64,000 nucleotides of DNA, taken from the NCBI GenBank assembly GCA_026119855.1, contig JAOWBW010000248.1, forward strand, positions 867,310 through 931,309, in the 5' to 3' direction. The stretch is from Campanula takesimana (lineage: Eukaryota; Streptophyta; Magnoliopsida; Asterales; Campanulaceae). Of the stretch, positions 35,088 through 48,069 are shown piece after piece. Position 1 is the stretch's first letter; each line of letters opens with the position of its first letter. The notes under the pieces are model-generated. The model saw only the letters and a list, made by a program, of their open reading frames with translations, had not been told where the DNA came from and did not search any database. The position numbers and the translations under genes are program-made.

Positions 35088-36005
35088 ACATATATGCTTA
35101 CCAAAGTACACACCAACAGAACTCGGCGTTAGATGAGTTTAGTTCATTGAGGTCTAGTTAATTTGAGATACATGGCTTAATTCAAACTAAAACTAAAACT
35201 AATAAAAATTAAACCAACTCACCAAAAATTCTCTGCAGGCAAAAGATTTGACATCCCGTTTATCCCGTTTCTTGAGACAAGATTTCACAAAGATATTTCC
35301 CCAACATCTGTTCCAACTACAAAGATCAATGATTGACAGTAAGACTTAAAGTAAAAAATAAAAATAGTAATGAATAAACGGAGGGTGGTATAAGTAATGA
35401 AAAAACAGACGAAGCTAAAAGATAAGTTGAACGGACAGGGTGAAAATCCATGCTTCGTGGGTTTGATCCTTGATAGACTTCTTTGACAAGAGACATGGGC
35501 ATTTCTTTGATGATGCTTGAATTTAGAGAATTGCAGATGAACATATATGCTTACCAAAGTACACACCATCAGAACTCCGCGTTAGATGAGTTTAGTTCAA
35601 TGAGGTCTAGTTAATTTGAGATACATGGCCTAATTCAAACTAAAACTAAAACTAATAAAAATTAAACCAACTCACCAAAAATTCTCTGCAGGCAAAAGAT
35701 TTGACATCCCGTTTATCCCGTTTCTTGAGACAAGATTCCATAAAGATACTTCCCCAACTTCTGTTCCAACTACAAAGATCAATGATTGACAATAAGACTT
35801 GAGAGTAAAAAAAAAAAAAAAAGGAATGAATAAACGGAGGGTTGTATAAGTAATGAAAAAACAGACCAACCCAAAAGATAAGTTGAACGGACAGGGTGAA
35901 AATCCATGCTTCGTGGGCTTGATCCTTGGTAGACTTCTTTGACAAGAGACATGGGCAGTTCTTTGATGATGCTTGAATTTAGAGAATTGCATATGACCCC
36001 CTGTG
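35088..36005 (-). pseudogene. Two tandem TOPLESS-like WD40 exon fragments, unit C
   Basis: Two copies with a period of about 459 bp begin at TATGCTTACCAAAGTACACA (35088 and 35547). Each carries the minus-strand blocks PRSMDFHPVRST and SLIFVVGTDVGE. The first copy ends in FTKISL-type sequence after a change near 35283; the second resembles unit A. A recent local duplication doubled this segment only in unit C. Confidence 0.8.
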
Positions 36006-36414
36006 AATTAACTTTAATATAAAAAACAACTTAATAATAAAATTCTTAGCATGGGGTGGACTGGGTCGTTAGTAGACTATATTGGAGGTTCCACTTTAAA
36101 ACAAATTGGTGATAAGAGAGTAGTCCCTCAAGTCTATATAGCGGTACATGTTTGATTATTTATTTAGATGTGGGATATATTGTCTAACACGCCCCCTCAC
36201 GTTTGACCCGCTGATAAGGTCGAGGGTTGAGCACGTAGACCTTGTAAAAGATAAGAGATAATGGGCTTGTAGAAGAGAGTAGACAAAGGCCTATGTAGAA
36301 GCAGCGGATATGTTTATCAGAGCTTGAGACGTCCCCAAAATAGCCAACTTTTAATAATTTTATATTGAATCTACCCCACCACTCATTCTCTCTCTTCATT
36401 TTACACCACTCAAT

Positions 36415-38340
36415 TGTTAGGAAAATTGTAACAATAAATAGTGGCTTTCTTGAATTTAACGAAACGACAAATATAATAAATGAACCAAAATAAATTTAAC
36501 GAGGCAGGAAATTAGGATAAACTAGAAATGCGGAAATTATATCAAACCGGGCAATAAATAAAGTCGAGTCTTGTGTTGGACACAATCTCCGCAAGAAGAT
36601 ATTGCCCCGCACTGGTGCTAACGGTTCTGTGGCAATCTTCTCTCAAGATGAAACGACTTTACAGTCCATGATAGAAGCACTTCAAATCAAGGACTTCGGC
36701 GAACATAACTGTGTTTGACTCTTCCAGTCTTCGAAGAAGACTTATGCAACAAGATGATTCTGTCTTCTAACATATGCCGTGAGAATTCCATCGAATTCTG
36801 TGACTGAATTCCGTTAATTCAGTTAAATATTTAACCGAGTTTGTTAACTCGGTTAAATACCTCTCTAACTCATATATGAAGAGAGAGTGATTTGTGTGAT
36901 GATTGAGTGTTGGAGTGAGGAATGTCAAACCTAGTGGGGGGGTTTATATAGTTTGTGAAGAGTTGGGGTGTCTTTTGGGAATAGGCACAAATTGCACCTG
37001 GTGGTAGGGCTGAGCAAAATAATTTCGGAACCGGACCGGACCGGAGGAACCGGACCGAACCAATGAAAACCGGACCGGACCAATACTTTTGGTTTGGTCC
37101 TGGTTCTAAATTTCTTAAGAACCGACAAATTGGTCCGGTTCCGGATTTCATAAATTTAACATCGGTTTTGGACCGGACCGGACCAATAATATAACATATA
37201 TAGTTTTATATAAAATGCTAATATATAAAAATTGTATTTTTCTAGTTATATAACAATATCTACTGTTTGTTAACAAAAATTACAAGCCTACTGTTGTTGG
37301 TCTTCTTTTTGCTAATCAAGAAACATACATACATGTATATTTTTTTACTGAACATAAATATATCATCATGAAAGTTAATGTACTGTTCAAGTTCATATAA
37401 TTCTAGATTGCAGATTTGGATTTCTTAGTTCTGCCCATCAATTATGTGCATCTAGTGAAAAAAAGATTTTCTTCTCTAAATAATTTTTTTTCTTAATCTC
37501 TTGCTAAAGTTATGACAAAAGGAAAATTAATAACAAATGTATATTTTAGCGGAACTGGACCGGAACCGGACCAATAGAACCGGAACCGATGTTTTGGTTC
37601 TTGTACGTATTGGTTCGGTCTTGGTTCCAAATTTTCGTAGAACCGGATTGTTGGTTCGGTCCCGGTTTTATGAAATTTTGACGAAAACCGGACCGGACCG
37701 GACCGTGAACACCCCTACCTGGTGGATCTCAGCCCTTGGATCAGATCGTGGATCCCGCTCGTTCGAATGGTTACGGGCCGCGCCCTTACCCACTCCGAAC
37801 CGACCCGGCTCCTTGCTCCGATCCGCCCAGATCCTTCCCGACCCATGCGCCTATTTGGATAAACCGAGTCAGCCCATCAACCTGGACCTAGCCCAAGTCG
37901 CCTATGAACCGAACCAACCCATTCCGCCCTTCGCGGGTCATGTGCCAAGTTGGAGCTAGTCCAAAATTAGCACACTTGGGCCACTAGTTGCATGGTTGGT
38001 CCAATAGTCCACTTGGTTGGCCCAAGGAGGGAACCATTTGATGAATCCTCCTTAGATGGATCCACTTAAATACTCTCATTACTTTCAATCATAAAGCAAT
38101 GTGGGATAACCATTTCATATCACATAAACTCTTCATTTACCCACTTTAACTTGCATACTTTGGACATTAATTTCTCATTCACCCGGAATTTCTTTTGAGA
38201 AAATAAATATACCACATTAATCTACTCCAAACGTAGATTACAAATATGCAATTAATTTCCATTTACACAAAATGGAACCTAATGGAATTCTTGGTCAAAA
38301 GTCAGTCAAACTACTCTTTTGCAAAACCAAAATTCCAACA
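36415..38340 (-). mobile_element. Solo Copia-type LTR with 5-bp duplication
   Basis: The insert begins TGTTAGGAAAATTG and ends ATTCCAACA, flanked by TCAAT at 36410-36414 and 38341-38345; unit A has TCAAT once. Without the nested hAT MITE it is about 1.2 kb and holds no coding sequence. Its ends resemble those of the LTR at 22847, so by analogy it lies on the minus strand. Confidence 0.85.
37005..37717. mobile_element. hAT-type MITE rich in ACCGGACCGG (713 bp)
   Basis: Termini TAGGGCTGAGCA and (inward from right) TAGGGGTGTTCA are flanked by the 8-bp duplication CCTGGTGG (36997-37004 and 37718-37725). Subterminal blocks of repeated GGACCGG run inward from both ends in inverted orientation. The short termini with an 8-bp duplication point to hAT. 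Confidence 0.88.
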
Positions 38341-39979
38341 TCAATTTATTCAAACAACACTACCAATTACCCCAATCATTATCTCTCTTTATTTCCTACC
38401 ACACATTTTCCTTATTTTATCCTTTTTCCTTAGTTATTGTGCCCACCTCTTATGTCTCAGGTGAGGTGGGACGGAGGGAGTATTGTTGTATTCCACTCTC
38501 CAAACATTTAGTTTTGTGAGAATAAGGATACCACTAAAAAATGGAGGTAAAAAACATTTAGGGTCGGAGTTTTTCCAAAAAAAAAAAATGAAAAAAAAAA
38601 AGACGTTCTTTTGGGTCAAGAATTCTTGAAAATGGACACTTATTTAGGGAAAGAGGGAGTAACAAATCGCAACAAATTTCCAAGTTAACTAAACTAAAAC
38701 AAAATTTAGATAAAGCAGATAGCCAAAGAGAAGTAAATTGACAACACAATATTGACATATAAATACTTCTAACAAGCCTACTAACCACATCCAGCCTACA
38801 ATTTTCACTCTATTGATACATCAAATTACCAAAGTTAACAAACTTATAAACACACACAAAAAAATATATATTTAAACCACGTGCCAAAAAGTGAAGTAAA
38901 TTATGAACACAATATTGTTGCACAAATTCTTCTTACAAACCAAATGTATGTTTATAATTTGGCTATATATACTACCGTGCAACACTTGGCTAAGGTGCCA
39001 CAATGTTAAGCTTTCTTCGACTGAAAGTAAGATCAAGTGAACTATGCACTGTTTAGCATATTAAAGAAGTGGTAATGAGATAATATACAGTCTCGAGGAG
39101 TCGTAGACAACTATTGTTGTTATATTATAACTAGGTATATTGGACCATTTTAAATAAATAATTAGGAAAGTCTTGGTTAGGAATGATGTAAACAAACAAA
39201 ATCTCAGTGTTGAAGATACTATTATTTCAGGAAAGCAAGGATTAGAAAGAGCTTGAGTTAAAAGAAAAACAAGTTGAAAAGCAACTTCAGGCTAAATGCC
39301 AATGATATGCGATGAAACATGATCCAAATGGTAAGTAAAAAAAGAAAAGTTTGAGGAAAAGGAGGAATGCCTTAGATCGTATAGCAGAAGTCAACATCGC
39401 ACAAGTCAAACCGCTAAGTTGTAAAGCCATTGTGTGTTGGTCGGTGATCTGAGTCACAATAGGAAGTTTGCTGTTTGGATCCAGCATACCTATTAAAGTC
39501 GTAAAAGTAAATAAGTAAAACAGCAAAGAAAAAATTAACATAGCTGATAGTCTTAGGTTAAGCAAAGCAAAAATATGTAGCATGGATATCGCAGGGTACT
39601 AAACTGGTAAAACAGCATGTACCACTATGAAATCACAAGCAATGAGCATGGTTGAACAAAAAATTGACTTATTTGAATGCTTGATAATTGCACCAATTCT
39701 ACACTAATTTATATGGTAATTGACCGAAAATAACACGACGACGTGTTTAGAATCAAAATTTTTCCAATAAGTGAAAGAAAGTTTTAGAAAAACAGAGTAT
39801 GAAATCCCAAGCAATGAGCATGGTTGAAATGCAGCCAATAAAAATTATATTTTGCATGATATATCTAGCAAGGATATTAAAGAGTGACTACAAATCCAAG
39901 CAAAATCCATGATATATCTGCTGAAATTTGATTTTGATATCAATTAACAAATTAAAGATCGGGACTCTTATTGGAAAAA

Positions 39980-40031
<52 letters not shown>

Positions 40032-41431
40032 ACGTTGTATACTGGCTAAAAGATTGACCATCATACTGGGAAACAATAGATCAATAATTTAGCTGGTTCT
40101 AATGAGTGAGGAAACTAATAAAACACCAAAGCTTAATAAACTATCTAAATTGATACAAGAAAGCTTGAAAACATTCATTAAAAATAGTCGAAATCTGAAA
40201 CATGGGTATGCAAGGAAATCGCAAGCTATCAAATAAAGTTCAGAACATGGTATCTATAGATACAAAAATGAGCTTATTATCACCACTGAGGTAACTGATA
40301 GAACATCAAATCTTAATAAACTGTATAAAATAATCAAAGAAAGCTCTGTCAATATTCATTTAGCTGGTATATATGGAAATCAAAATTATCCAATAAACTT
40401 CATAAACTATAAAAAAGAAGAAGGAAATAATCAGTGAAACCCTAATAAAAGGAGCAGACCCAAGGTTGGATCAAGATCAAGCTATACCTGATGTTTTGAA
40501 TTTCACGGCTGGAACGCCGGGAGAGTCTCATCCATCTGCAATCCATCAACATAATAAAATTCTCAAAATTTATTATACATTCAGATCAAAAAAATATATA
40601 ACAATAGTCACATACACACAGAAATCTTACGGAATGAGTGATAGAGACAGAAAATGTTGTATATATAGGGGGAGACAGTATTCGGCTAGGGTAGACAGAA
40701 GCAAAACCGGGCCGATCATACCTAGTGGGTTAATCAATCCATTGAACAATGCTCGGAGTAGTAATTGAATAGGCCCAATAAAAACCAGAAAAAGGAAATT
40801 TCGGAGGCATGAAAATTTGTAGTGATTGTGCTAGAATGGGAAAATCCTGAATTCACAATCAATCAGTTATATCTCCCATTCAATGTTGTCCAAAAAATCA
40901 TGATACCATTAGATAATTCGGGAAAACATGAAGGGACGGGACGAAACTATGATATCCCGCTATTATGTGGGAGAGAACGGGACGCCCCAAATTTTTCGCG
41001 GGTCTGAAATTCCCCGTCCCGTCCTATCATACCTCCGGGATAACACGGGATAAGAAGACGCGATAAAAATTACATTGTTATTTGAAGATCTTAAATGTTT
41101 ATTACACCGCCTATCCCAATAAAATCATACTTCCCCATTAGATTCATAAAGAAATTAAAGCAAAATGGAAGATGCAAAAGTAGGATATTCACTCATTCGC
41201 AGAAAGCAGTTCAGGAATAGGGTAGGAAATTAGAAGATGCAAAAATACTGGAAGTCCCGCCCTATCCCGTTTTGTCCCACGTCCCAAATGGGACTTCCCG
41301 AATAGTCCTGCATTTATACGGGCTTACAATATACTATCCTGTCTCGTCACATGTGTATGGCAGGATGGAACGTCCGACGGAACGGTCTCAAATTGACGGC
41401 TCTAGATACCATAGTGCATAATTTTAATTTA
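38341..41431. repeat. Distal part of tandem unit C
   Basis: This segment parallels 12208-15260 of unit A, including the possible exon at 39370-39485 and the promoter-like region 40480-40780. It lacks the stretch matching about 13840-14255 of A and has instead a (TA)n run at 39980-40028. No intact gene is seen. Confidence 0.8.
40920..41404. mobile_element. hAT-type MITE (485 bp) rich in GGGACGGGAC-type sequence
   Basis: GATACCAT flanks it at 40912-40919 and 41405-41412 and occurs once in unit A near 15220. The ends are TAGATAATTCGG and, inward from right, TAGAGCCGTCAA. An 8-bp duplication and short TAGA ends suggest hAT. No coding sequence. Confidence 0.85.
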
Positions 41432-42217
41432 AAGAACAAGTATGTTTGCTAGTTTACAATAAAATATGTTTTGCTTTGAGTTTTGAATACTATCAAAATA
41501 AGTGTAATAGGCTACAGAGTGCATATATGATTATACCATAGTTTACGATAAAATATGTTTTGCTTTGAGTTTTGAATACTTTGAGTTTTGCTGCTCGTAT
41601 TCTGAGATGTGCTCATATTGTGAGATGTGCTCGTATTCTGAGATGTAACACTATGTTCTGATAAAAGTAACAGTTTCATCTTCAAAAAGTAACATTTTTT
41701 ACTGTCAAATGTAACAACAGTTTTGCAAGAAAAATTAAATAGTGTGATAGTTTTTGTGGTTAGAAAAAGTAATATTTGAAGTGTAAGACTATCTCCAACA
41801 GTTTAGTGCAAAAATTTCACTATTCTTTATAATAGTGCAATTTTTACACCAAATATTTCCAACAGTTTGCTTCAAATCTTATACTCCCTCTGTCCCTAAA
41901 TGAGTGTCCATTTTCAAAAAATCTTTGTCCCTAAATGAGTGTCTTTTTTGAACATAACTTTCTCCCTAAACGTTTTTTTTCGAAAAAAATTTCACCGGTT
42001 TCTTTATACGTGCAAAACTAAAGGTTTGGAAATGACATTACAAGATTATATATGATGAGCTGTGGACCCTAGGCCCCCTGAACCAGATCATAAACCCATA
42101 AAAACCCAAGCTGAGATGAAAATTCCATATAAACCCAGAGCTAGTTAAAGGACAAAAATACCCTCGCTGTCCAAGCCCACATCCCAGCCCACTCCTGCCT
42201 CACCAATCATGCTCTAC

Positions 42218-43770
42218 TCTTATAATTAGAGTATAAGAGTCATTTTTTTTTCACTTTTTCCAACTTTTAATAAAAAAATAAATACTCACTCTGTCCCTAA
42301 ATGAGTGTCCATTTTCAAGAAATCTTTGTCTCAAAATGAGTGTCTTTTTTTAGCATAACTTTCTCCCTAAATGTTTTTTTTTCGAATTTTTTTCACCGGT
42401 TTCTTTATACGTGCAAAACTAAATGTTTGGAAAGGAGAATACAAGATTATATATGAATATTTGCTACCAAATTGTACAACCAAGTTGAGATTTTCAGTGT
42501 CCCATAAAATGAAATTTGGACACTCATTTAGGGACAGAGGTAGTAATATTTTTTCGTCAAATCCGGTCAAACTCTCATAACTGACGTATAAGACAAGTTC
42601 CACTCTTATAATTAGAGTATAAGAGTCATTTTTTTTCACTTTTTCAACTTTTGATTAAAAAAAAATAAACATTTTTTGGTCAAATCCGGTCAAACTCTTA
42701 TAAGTGACGTATAAGACAAGTTACACTCTTATAATTAGAGTATAAGAGTCATTTTTTCACTTTTTCCAACTTTTGATAAAAAAAATAAATAACATTTTTG
42801 GTCAAATCCGGTCAAACTCTTATAACTTACGTATAAGATCAGTTCTACTCTTATAATTAAAGTATAAGAGTCAATTTTTTCACGTATTCCAACTTTTAAT
42901 AAAAAAAATAAAAAATATTTTTTGGTCAAATCCGGTCAAACTCTTATAACTCACGTATAAGACCCTCTCTACTCTTATAATTAGACTATAAGTGTCATGT
43001 TTTTCACTTTTTCCAACTTTTAATAAAAAAAATAAATAATACTTTTTTCTCAAATCCGGTCAAACTCTTATAACTCACATATAAGACCCTCGCTACTCTT
43101 ATAATTAGAGTATGAGAGTCAATTTTTTTCACTTTTCCAATTTTTAATAAAAAAATAAATAATATTTTTTGGTCAAATCCAGTCAAACTCTTATAACTCA
43201 CGTATAAGACATGCTCTACTCTTATAATTAGATTATAAGTGTCAATTTTTTTCACTTTTTCCAACTTTAATAAAAAAAAAAAAAAATATTTTTGGTCAAA
43301 TGTGGTCAAACTCTTCTAATCAATGTATAAGACCCGCTCTACTCTTATAACTAACGTATCTTAACCCGTTCTCCTCTTATAATTAGAGTATAAGAGCCAA
43401 AAAAAATTCTTTTTTTCCAACTTTTAATAAAAAATAAATAATATTTTTTGTCAAAATCTGGTCAAACTCTTATAACCGACGTATAAGACCAGTTCTCCTT
43501 TTATAATTAGAGTATGAGAGTCAATTTTTTCACTTTTTTTAGTTTTTAATAAAAAATAATTAATATTATTTGGTCAAATCCAGTCAAACTTTTATAACTA
43601 ATGTATAAGACCTGTTCTCCTCTTATAATTAGAGTATAAGAGTAATTTTTTCACTTTTTCCAACTTTTAATAAAAAATAAATAATATATTTTGGTCAAAT
43701 GCCAGTCAAACTCTTATAACTCACGTATAAGACTACTCTACTCTTATAATTAGAGTATAAGTGGTATATA
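42218..43770. repeat. AT-rich tandem array, ~120-bp unit, about 11-12 copies
   Basis: Each unit holds CTCTTATAATTAGAGTATAAG (a hairpin), TTTTTTCACTTTTTCCAAC and GGTCAAATCCGGTCAAACTC. Copies recur near 42218, 42603, 42725, 42848, 42971, 43097, 43218, 43374, 43499, 43620 and 43740. The first two are separated by a Stowaway. The array lies inside the level-3 element. Confidence 0.85.
42295..42543. mobile_element. Stowaway MITE inside the tandem array, level 4
   Basis: Ends CTCACTCTGTCCCTAAATGA and TCATTTAGGGACAGAGGTAG are flanked by TA (42293-42294, 42544-42545). Neighbouring array units show the unbroken AAATAATATTTTTTGG site. It belongs to the same family as the level-2 element that encloses it. 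Confidence 0.88.
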
Positions 43771-45324
43771 AGACCTGTGCACCTCTTATAAATAAAGTAA
43801 AGAGTCATTTTTTAAAGATTTTTTTTTTTAACTTTAAAATGAAAATTGTGAAAAACTTATGAAATATGAAATACAATTCAGTTCATTAAGTTGTGTAAGA
43901 CTAAAATAGTTCAATTTGCAAGGTGAGTTGGATTGTGATAAATGTTTGTGAGCCCTACTGATTAAAACTCATCCAACGGATGATACTATGAGTTTTTATT
44001 TTGAGTTTTCACTAGGTGTATCATTGTCCTTTTTATTATACAAAGCCGTGACCAATTACGATGTTGCTCATTTCAAACTGCAGAAACAATCTTCCATTTA
44101 TGCAGGGATTTATACTTACCATTTCATCAAAAAAAATATTGATGGTTATCTACAAATTGGGGTTGAGAATCCATGGCATGAAATCTGAGAGCGAAAGATG
44201 TTGGGGTCTTTAATTGATAGTGGGTTACAGTACTTTTGCTATAGTTCAAATTACTCCAAGTTGAAAAAGAAATTTGCTCCCAGAAAATCAATCCCAACTA
44301 CCATGGCCACCGGACTCGCAGATCTGAAACATGGTGGCCATTAGTAGATCTGGCCGGAATGCGCACACCGGGAACATGTTGGAGATCTGGAATCCGGGCG
44401 GAGATGGACGGGTCTTCACATAGAGAAGAGATAAAGGGGAGGAAAGGAAGGAGGAGCCCGATGTCGCCGGAGGAAGCAGGTTGTCGCTGGAGGAAGAGGG
44501 AGAAAATGATCGGAGTTTGCAACTACTCAGATCTGGTGATCGACGCTGAAGCTGTTGAAAATATCTTCGGAATATGAGGGAGCCGGAGAGGACAGAAAGC
44601 TTTGCGAATGGCTGATGGAGAGAAACCGGAGCTTGGAGTGGTGAGTGCCGGGGAAGAACCGTCGTCGCCGGATACGGTTACAAGAGAGAGAATCGTCTGT
44701 GTGTGTGTATAGGGGTAGAGAGGGGGATGAAATAAAAATGAGGAGAGAGAGAGGAAGAAGGGGGTTTTATTTTGAACCAGGGGTAAAATTGGTATTTAAA
44801 CATTATTTTTGACTGGGTCAACAAGGTATTGGGTTTTGATGGAATTTTGATCTGGGCTTCTATTATAGTGTGGACTTTTAGATCTCACTTGGGTTTTTAT
44901 GGAGAAATGATCTGGGTGGAGGGGCCTTGTGGAATTTTCTCATATATGAATCGTTGTTACCAAATTGTTCAAAAAGTTGAGATTTTCAGTGACCCTTAAA
45001 ATGAAATTTGGACACTCATTTAGGGACAGAGGGAGTACTAAATAAGAATATGATAAAAATATTCATTATTGTTTCACATATATAAATAATAGTAGGCTAT
45101 ATAATTTATATTATAAAATATTTTCATATATAAAAAAGAAAAACAAAAAACGGATATTTAAAAAGAAAAAGAAGAAGAAAAAGGGGATAGCGCAGCACTA
45201 TCCCTTGCACCAAATTTGAAGCAAGTGATAAAGTTGCTCTATTAATAGAGCAGTGTTTAGAGTTCCGTTGGAGTAAAACAATACTCTATTTTTGAGTTTT
45301 AGAGTACCGTTGGAGATGGTCTAA

Positions 45325-47089
45325 CAGAGTGCATATATGATTATAATTTTCTATATAAATGAATATAATATATTTTTTAGTAAATGTTACTTTTTTTCTT
45401 TTTAAAAAAAGAGTAAAAAATCATGTATATAATCGGGTTTGCATTTCTATTGAATGTAAAACCCTAGAAATGTGTTACAATTGAGGGGGAAAAAAGTTAC
45501 ATTCATTTATTATAAAATGTAACATTAGCTTAGTTGTCAATCTGATGTTATCTTTAATCTATTTCAGCAAAATTGTGGTACATTTTTGAAAAAAAAGTGT
45601 TACATATGAGAAAAAAAATGTTATATTTCTTTATAAAAAGTGTTACTTTTGCTGGTGAGCAAAAAATGGCAGGGGAAAAAAAGTTGGAAGACAAAAAAAA
45701 AAAAAAATTGGCTTGGCTTGGCTTGGCTCGGCTCGGCTGTGAGTGAGACGGTTTCACAAGAGTCCGCCTCAAAACTTATATGTTTGTAAATTAATTGTAA
45801 CTCTGAGGAAGGATTTAGAGAAGACAAATTCTCCGGAACGGCGGCCGCACCCCGTGCAGCGGGTGTGCCCACGGGTCGGCCCGCCCGCTCCATGTTAACC
45901 CGTCCGGATCCACCCCCTTCCTCCTGTCCCGTCGCGACATGTGTCCTTTTTTTTTTTTTTTTTGAAAACGACGTTTGTCCTTTCTAAAAAAAAAACCTTA
46001 ACTTCAAAATGCTATATCTTGAGATTTATAAGTCGGAAAAAATATTTAAAAATACCGTTGTGTTCGTCTCGACAAGACGAAGAAAACTACATAGGTCATG
46101 ATATAGTTTGAATTTTATTTTTTTAAAAAAAAACATACTTTTTAAGACAAAAAAAATTGATCTACTTGTCAGCTGAAATGTAACACTATGTTCTGATAAA
46201 AGTAACAATTTCATCTTCAAAAAGTAACACTTTCTACTGTTAAAGATAACAACAGTTTTTATAAAAAAAAATGAAGTTGCATTTCAATTGTTACTTTCTC
46301 AAAAAAAAAAATTGTTACATTTAAGAATATAAAAACTGTTACAATTGAGAAAAAAATGTTACATTCATTTTTATAAAATGTAACATTAGTTTAGTTTGTT
46401 ATCTTATGTTAACTTTGAAAAAAAAAGTGTTACATTTGAAAAAAGAGTGTTACATTACTTTATAAAAAGTGTGACATTGGTTTAGTTGTCAATCTTTAAT
46501 CTATTGCAGCAAAATTGTGGAACATTTGAAAAAATAAGTGTTACATTTGAAAAAAAAAAGCGTTACATTTGAAAAAATAGTGTTACATTCTTTTATAAAA
46601 AGTGTGACATTGGTTTAGTTGTCAATTTTTATGTTATCTTTAATCTATTGCAACAAAATTGTGGTACATTTATAGAAAAAAAAAAGTGTTACATTTGAAA
46701 ACAAAAGTGTTACATTTCGTTATAATAAATGTTACTTTTGTTGGGTGGAAAAAAAGTTGGGGTTGAGAAAAAAAAACAACTCGGCAAAAGAAAAGAAAAA
46801 AAATGGAAAAGTGTCTGGCCCGCCGCACGCCATGCGGCGGGTGTACACAAGACCAGCTCTTTAAAGAAAGCCATTGTGGTGGGTAGGGAGGGGTACCTCC
46901 AATTTTTCACAATGGTATATGGCGTTTTTGGTTGGGGTTATATAGGGAATTAGGGCTTCAATAGAGTTCCCTTGAATTAGGAAATCTATCACAGATTGGA
47001 TTTAAACTGTGGGCTTGTGTTTGTTATGTGTGTATTGGGCTACAACTTAAACAGTTCTAGACTCGTGAATACTGTTATGTTATCCATTA
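45325..47089. other. Repeat-rich non-coding interval with GTTACATTT motifs
   Basis: No gene is recognised. From 45350 to 46745 the phrases GTTACATTT and AAAAAGTGTTACATT recur in an A-rich context, in two related blocks (45360-45670 and 46180-46745), each ending in TTACTTTTGYTGG and GTTGG. The same style occurs in 15480-16140 and 41600-41760. A G+C-rich pair (45830-45900, 46815-46850) shares CCCGCCGCA/GCGGGTGT-like segments. Probably one or more decayed TIR elements. Confidence 0.45.
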
Positions 47090-48069
47090 TAATTAAAAAT
47101 GGGCCACTATATAACATGTAAACGGAAAATTTGCCCCCCCCCCAAATTTACCCATATTTTGGGGGTCATAGTCGGAGGACTCATTGAATTTGAAGCTGGG
47201 CCGGGCCTCGGTGGTGGTGGTGGCCGGAGTTTGAGAGAATTGGTAGTGGTGGTTCACATTTGGTGAACAAGAACTTTCTAATATATTTTTGGTGTGAGGT
47301 TCGAATCTTATGTAGGCCTTTGCATATTCTCTTTTCTTTTCCTTAATCATCTTAGTCTTAGTACAGGTTTCTTCTGTGTGCTTTTGTTACAAATAAGGTT
47401 CTAAAATTTGGGGTCGTTCGTAAAAATGAGTCTGATTATTCAATTTTCGCGATTAAGTGTACGAAGTTACTAAATGGTAGGAAATACATGTTTTTGACGG
47501 AATCGTTAGACATCTCAGTCAAATCATCACATATCAAGCACGTGCTACTTAATTGAGGTAAGGTTTACCAAACAACTGAAGGTTTGATAGTATTTTTTAA
47601 GAATACATTTTTCCGGGGAAAAAAAAAAACGAAACCCAGGGAGAGATATCAGATAGTTGCATTATCTGTCAGAGAGACAGGTAATGGCAAATCAAGTCTG
47701 AAACTGATTGTCTAATAGAGGAAAAACTTATCAGAATGTCACCATAACCATGTTTATGACAGTATAAAGCAAGATTGAGACTGGCCAATAATGTGCCAAA
47801 TTATGACCTGCATCCTTCCCAGTGCAATAAACCAGGAAGATGTCAAGATAAACAAAATCAACAGTTCACACCTAACAATCCCATACACACATAATGTTGG
47901 ATCACAATACTTTTGTCTATAATATGGCATGAGCAGAGGCAATGTACCAAAAATTTACAAAACCCATTTATACAACAAAAGCCTTTGAACCAACAACAAA
48001 TTTCCTACTTTGTTCAATATTTCTAATAGCAGAAAATGAATCCACAGCTTAAGAATAGAGGTTCTGCAT

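Larger units (their letters stand above)
36318..38480. mobile_element. Stowaway MITE of unit C, split by a solo LTR
   Basis: The two parts, 36318-36414 and 38341-38480, are the orthologue of 12106-12346. The right end GGGACGGAGGGAG is better preserved than in unit A. The LTR 36415-38340 sits in its middle. Confidence 0.75.
42056..44941. mobile_element. Mutator-like element (2.9 kb) with internal repeat array, level 3
   Basis: ATATATGA occurs at 42048-42055 and 44942-44949 and once in the intact relative (near 42450). The termini are imperfect inverted repeats (left TGTGGACCCTAGGCCCC, right inward CCACAAGGCCCC; both then CCAGATCAT and CCATAAAAACCCAAG). An 8-bp duplication could mean a MULE or hAT; the long imperfect inverted ends favour a MULE. 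Inside are an AT-rich tandem array, a Stowaway, and a G+C-rich block at 44290-44720 that may be captured gene sequence. Confidence 0.7.
41884..45035. mobile_element. Stowaway MITE split by a Mutator-like element, level 2
   Basis: Ends CTCCCTCTGTCCCTAAATGA and TCATTTAGGGACAGAGGGAG are flanked by TA. The two parts, 41884-42055 and 44942-45035, join to a ~260-bp element almost identical to the intact copy at 42295-42543. Confidence 0.88.
41787..45321. mobile_element. Outer TIR element (GACTATCTCCAACAG ends), level 1 of a nest
   Basis: The ends are GACTATCTCCAACAG and, inward from right, GACCATCTCCAACGG, flanked by TAA (41784-41786, 45322-45324). A 3-bp TWA duplication suggests PIF/Harbinger. 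Its own sequence is only about 380 bp; the rest is nested elements. Confidence 0.65.

Noticed and set aside
37537..37959. Plus-strand 140-residue open frame rich in RNRTNRTG
   Set aside because: It is a product of the GGACCGG repeats of the hAT MITE and the adjoining LTR. No family match.
43988..44188. Short open frame with hydrophobic start
   Set aside because: There is no family resemblance, and it lies inside a Mutator-like element between repeats. Chance is sufficient.
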